Shown in pieces: positions 60,660-64,000 of a DNA stretch of 64,000 bases. The position numbers and the translations under genes are program-made. How positions within the stretch are numbered: the stretch's first letter is position 1; every line of letters begins with the position of its first letter. The notes below the pieces were generated by a model. The model ran no database searches and had not been told where the DNA came from. It saw only the letters and a list, made by a program, of their open reading frames with translations. This DNA comes from Drosophila pseudoobscura (Eukaryota; Arthropoda; Insecta; Diptera; Drosophilidae), in NCBI RefSeq assembly GCF_009870125.1, contig NC_046680.1, forward strand, positions 23,446,043 through 23,510,042, in the 5' to 3' direction.

Positions 60660-63601
60660 TTTTGTTTGTCGTATGCACGGTGGCAATACGCAACTAACAT
60701 AACGCAACGTAACCCAGCTCGCGCCTTGGCCTGATCCAGCAGGTTAGGGGAGCCAGAGTTACGTTGCGCTATGGGGACTTTATTGTACTTATACTATTAT
60801 AGCATATTATGTACAAATTATTGGGGCTGTAGCTTATTATAAATTTGCGTAAATAGCCGTCTACGAGCTGCTGTTAGCAGCCGTAGACAACAAATACGAT
60901 GCTTTAGACAGCACGAAATCTCCTCTGCCGGCAGTGCTGCCGGCGCGGTCTTCATTGTGGGGAAATCTCTCCACCTTGGCAACAGTCCGTTAGCCAGAGG
61001 GGGGGGAGAGGGAGTGGGTAGAGCTAAAGCATAAAATACTCTTGACTTTAAATTAAGTTTAAGTTTACATTATCGACTAAGGGGAAACATTTTGGCAGAA
61101 AAGGGAAATTATATAAGTATGTTTTCTATTCTAATTCTTGTCTTCATGTTTACTTTGTCTTGTTTTCGTTTCTCTTCTGCCCACTGGTCCGGGGCAGCCA
61201 GAGCTATTGCATGTCAATTGTAGCAATCAGTACTGGTACTATATGTTACTGGCAGAAGAATTAGCCTGGATGCTAGCATACAGGCAATCCGTCAGCCTAG
61301 TCATCTGCGCGATTAGTACGTCCATCTTTCCTTCCAGTTTCTGGGCGGATTCAGCAGCGGCGGCCGCATGCTGGGTCCGCTCCTGTGTCAGCAGTGCGAT
61401 TAGGTAGTCCAGCTTCTGGCTGAGTTCATCGCTAGGACAGGAGTTCTGGTTGCTCACCGTGGGCTGGAATCCAGTTGTGGTCGCTGCTGGCGGCACCGAA
61501 TGCCATACTTGCCTCCCTGGGAGGGGCTGGGGATGACTCGCTGGCTGCCTTGTGCGGAGTGCATCGGCATAGCTGCTCCTCTGAGCTGGAGGAGCAGGAG
61601 CTCTCGCGCCTGAGCGCGCTCGCCGGCGGCTTGGCTGCTGCAGTGCTGGAAAACCCTGCTGGTTCATGACAGGTGGCTGGCGGGGACGCCGCAAACCCTG
61701 AGTGGCGGGTAAGGTAGGCATCGAAAGTTTTCTCAGCATGTTGTTGGTCTTCTCTAACCCATTTCTCCTTTTATTGCAGTACTCTTTGTATTTGGTACAA
61801 CCACGGTAGCTGGCAACATGGGGACCACTGCAATTTGCACATTTCGGCACCTCCTCTCGCTTCTTGGGACAGTCCTTGGGGTCATGCTTCTCTCCACACT
61901 TCAGGCATATGACTGCTCGGTTGCAGTAGTTCTTGGAGTGCCCAAACATTTGGCATTTGTGGCACTGAGGTACGCCTGGCGCGCGTATGGGCTTCTCGAC
62001 CTTGATCCGCTGGCTGCAAATTGCCCTTAGCTCATAAATGCTGCTGTTGTTCTCCTGGGGCTCAAGCTCGACCTCGAATAGGTCCAACGGCTCCTTCGTG
62101 AAACGTTTCGGTATGTTGGCAATGTGCCTCACCTTGTATCCCAGTCTTCCGAGCTGTTCGCGCACCCAGTCTGTGGGTGTGGAGCGATGCAGGTGACGTA
62201 TGACGATGCGCATACCCCTCTCGCTTCGCAGGCGAAATGTATGGAAATCCACACCTTCCCCCTCAGATAGGATCCGAATAAGGGTCCTATAGCCGTCTAT
62301 TGTATGGCACATGATTTTAAGAGAGCCATTGTTGGCCGTCTTGGTGTCGTATGTGCCTGCGCCAATGGCATTGTCTATGCCTTGGAGCAGGGGAACGATT
62401 TCAGTGACATTTGGAATGTATATAGGGGCTGGCCGCACAGTTCTGGCGTCAACAGTAGCAGTGGCAGCATCGTTGGGTGCGTGCGCGGCAGTAGGGGCAG
62501 GCGGGGGGGTGAAGTGAGGAGTAGAGGGCCTGTTTGTGGGAGCAGGTTCCTCGGCTTCCGTCTCTCCCTCGCTGCGGTCAGTGTCCACATCCATCTCGTC
62601 GTTTATTAAGTCGTCAGCATCCGACAGTACATTGTAGTAGTTTGCAGTGTACATCTGGTTAGGGTCAGGCGTTTCATTGGAGGATACTGTCCGTTTGGTC
62701 TTCTTTGTCAACGCCTTTGTAATCGGCGGGCGTAAGGTGGTCGTTCGCTTCTTGTACCGAGCCTCGTACTCTGCCATCCGCTTGGCAGTTGCTATCCTTT
62801 CCAATGCCAGTTTCTCCCGCTGCACCTTGAGGATCTCGTGCAGTGTCGGCTGACTCGGCACAGGCGCTGCAAGGGCACCAGTGGAAACTGGAGGGCGTTG
62901 AATGGCGTGGGCGGCTACACGAGCAGCGCTATCCGTAGTGGGAGCTGTTGCTGCTGGAGGGCGTTTAGCTGCGGCGGCAGCTACGCGAGTAGGGGCGGCG
63001 GCTTTGGCAGCAGCAGGAATGGCAGCACGGGCAGCTGCAGCAGAGGCTCTGGTTACCATGGTAGCGAGGGGGGATAGCGATGGCTTGGTTGACAGTGCAG
63101 AGGACGGGGCCTGCATCATCTTGGCTGCAGCGGCAGCTGAAGTTGATGGCATGTCACTTGTCAGATCCGCCAAAGAGGTCGAACGACAGGAGAGGGGGCG
63201 TAGATCAGACTGCATTAGTTGCGGGGGGGAGTGCAGATCGTCATCGGTGTCAGAACACTGAGCACATGAGGCCAAATTGGTCTTCTTTTTTGATTTTGGG
63301 CACGGTTTACGCACCATTGTTTATAGTTTGTTGCTTTATTGACGCACTTATACACAAGCGTGAGAATGTTGGAGGGGGGGGGGGACAGCAGCGGCTGCAG
63401 CCTTCCCCACGTTTTTTTCAGATTCGGCACTTTGGTTATGTTGTACATGTATGAGTGAGAAAACTTATGCACGGCACAACACTCGCGCTGCCCGGAATGT
63501 GTTTGCAAAACTATTGCACAATGTATATTAATACATTTGCAATATGTTTTGGGAATTATTGGCAATTTTTATTGCTTTAATTTTTTGATTTTTGCGGAAC
63601 G
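60660..63601 (-). mobile_element. TelG10: full-length gag-only element, distal subtype
   Basis: T-run 60660-60663, gag 63317-61239, complete 5' terminus TTTTTGCGGAACG at 63601, the same terminus as TelG2, which supports this as the true 5' end. Confidence 0.93.
61239..63317 (-). CDS. TelG10 Gag (692 aa)
   Basis: Identical to TelG9 Gag. The 5' UTR (63318-63601) holds the 11-nt C-tract and no upstream ORF of note. Confidence 0.93.
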   Translation of the reverse strand: MVRKPCPKSKKKTNLASCAQCSDTDDDLHSPPQLMQSDLRPLSCRSTSLADLTSDMPSTSAAAAAKMMQAPSSALSTKPSLSPLATMVTRASAAAARAAIPAAAKAAAPTRVAAAAAKRPPAATAPTTDSAARVAAHAIQRPPVSTGALAAPVPSQPTLHEILKVQREKLALERIATAKRMAEYEARYKKRTTTLRPPITKALTKKTKRTVSSNETPDPNQMYTANYYNVLSDADDLINDEMDVDTDRSEGETEAEEPAPTNRPSTPHFTPPPAPTAAHAPNDAATATVDARTVRPAPIYIPNVTEIVPLLQGIDNAIGAGTYDTKTANNGSLKIMCHTIDGYRTLIRILSEGEGVDFHTFRLRSERGMRIVIRHLHRSTPTDWVREQLGRLGYKVRHIANIPKRFTKEPLDLFEVELEPQENNSSIYELRAICSQRIKVEKPIRAPGVPQCHKCQMFGHSKNYCNRAVICLKCGEKHDPKDCPKKREEVPKCANCSGPHVASYRGCTKYKEYCNKRRNGLEKTNNMLRKLSMPTLPATQGLRRPRQPPVMNQQGFPALQQPSRRRARSGARAPAPPAQRSSYADALRTRQPASHPQPLPGRQVWHSVPPAATTTGFQPTVSNQNSCPSDELSQKLDYLIALLTQERTQHAAAAAESAQKLEGKMDVLIAQMTRLTDCLYASIQANSSASNI

Positions 63602-64000
63602 TTTTTTTTTTTTTTTTGTTTGTCGTATGCACGGTGGCAATACGCAACTAACATAACGCAACGTAACCCAGCTCGCGCCTTGGCCTGATCCAGCAGGTTA
63701 GGGGAGCCAGAGTTACGTTGCGCTATGGGGACTTTATTGTACTTATACTATTATAGCATATTATGTACAAATTATTGGGGCTGTAGCTTATTATAAATTT
63801 GCGTAAATAGCCGTCTACGAGCTGCTGTTAGCAGCCGTAGACAACAAATACGATGCTTTAGACAGCACGAAATCTCCTCTGCCGGCAGTGCTGCCGGCGC
63901 GGTCTTCATTGTGGGGAAATCTCTCCACCTTGGCAACAGTCCGTTAGCCAGAGGGGGGGGAGAGGGAGTGGGTAGAGCTAAAGCATAAAATACTCTTGAC
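63602..64000 (-). mobile_element. TelG11: 3' UTR of the next gag-only element, cut by the window end
   Basis: 16-nt T-run (63602-63617), then the distal-subtype 3' UTR matching TelG10 at 60664 onward, through the hairpins, G tract and ATACTCTT. The array therefore continues to the right. Confidence 0.93.

Noticed and set aside
35819..64000. TelG array as a simple satellite or an assembly duplication
   Set aside because: Copies differ in 5' end, T-run length, C-tract length and subtype, which a satellite or duplicated contig would not show. Assembly error in the most identical part (TelG7-10) still cannot be excluded without reads.
1..64000. CRISPR arrays, operons, tRNA or rRNA genes, telomerase-type TTAGG repeats
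   Set aside because: None seen. The spliced genes and non-LTR telomeric elements place the window in a fly genome; the short regular repeats at 30.3-31.1 kb are intron-like units, not CRISPR.

Overview
The window reads as the end of a Drosophila chromosome arm, centromere side on the left and telomere on the right. The left ~9.7 kb holds insect genes with short introns: an ANKRD13-like gene, a broken peptidyl-alpha-hydroxyglycine lyase (Pal) copy, a broken brother-of-tout-velu (botv/EXTL3) copy, and an intact ABHD12-type serine hydrolase. From ~9.75 kb onward everything is derived from non-LTR retrotransposons of the type that form Drosophila telomeres. All are in one orientation (sense strand = minus), with oligo(A) tails (T-runs on +) facing the centromere. 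This is the arrangement made when element RNA is reverse transcribed onto the chromosome end. I see no TTAGG-type repeat. I cannot name the species. These Gag sequences are not ones I recognise as D. melanogaster HeT-A, TART or TAHRE.

Layout: 1-9122 genes and pseudogenes; 9461-9668 a possible cut-off last exon of a lost gene; 9755-11510 decayed pol and 3'-UTR fragments; 11600-16501 a 1054-bp tandem repeat (4.65 units) that is subtelomeric in position and built from element gag and 3'-UTR pieces; 16502-17557 an old tail of the gag-only family; 17558-25904 a complete two-ORF element (TelA: Gag plus endonuclease/reverse transcriptase) with identical 577-bp non-terminal repeats; 25905-29820 5'-truncated pieces of two families (TelC, TelB); 29821-35070 TelD, a gag-only element with identical 756-bp repeats at both ends; 35071-35818 an unassigned fragment (TelE); 35819-64000 a head-to-tail array of eleven gag-only elements (TelG1-TelG11, about 2.9 kb each, two 5'-truncated inside gag, the last cut by the window end). 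Family labels TelA-TelG are mine.

How the parts may work together (inference from the HeT-A/TART paradigm): TelA is the only copy here with an intact reverse transcriptase, so the gag-only TelG and TelD would borrow it. All the Gags share a pre-zinc-knuckle domain and three zinc knuckles. Short 3'-end remnants separated by T-runs at the 5' ends of TelA, TelD and TelG1 suggest that transcription starts in the 3' end of the upstream neighbour. The least expected signal is on the opposite strand: several families carry intron-like units (GTAAG donor, branch point, pyrimidine tract, CAG acceptor) on the antisense strand, including an array of nine 51-53-nt introns with 30-37-nt exons in TelD.
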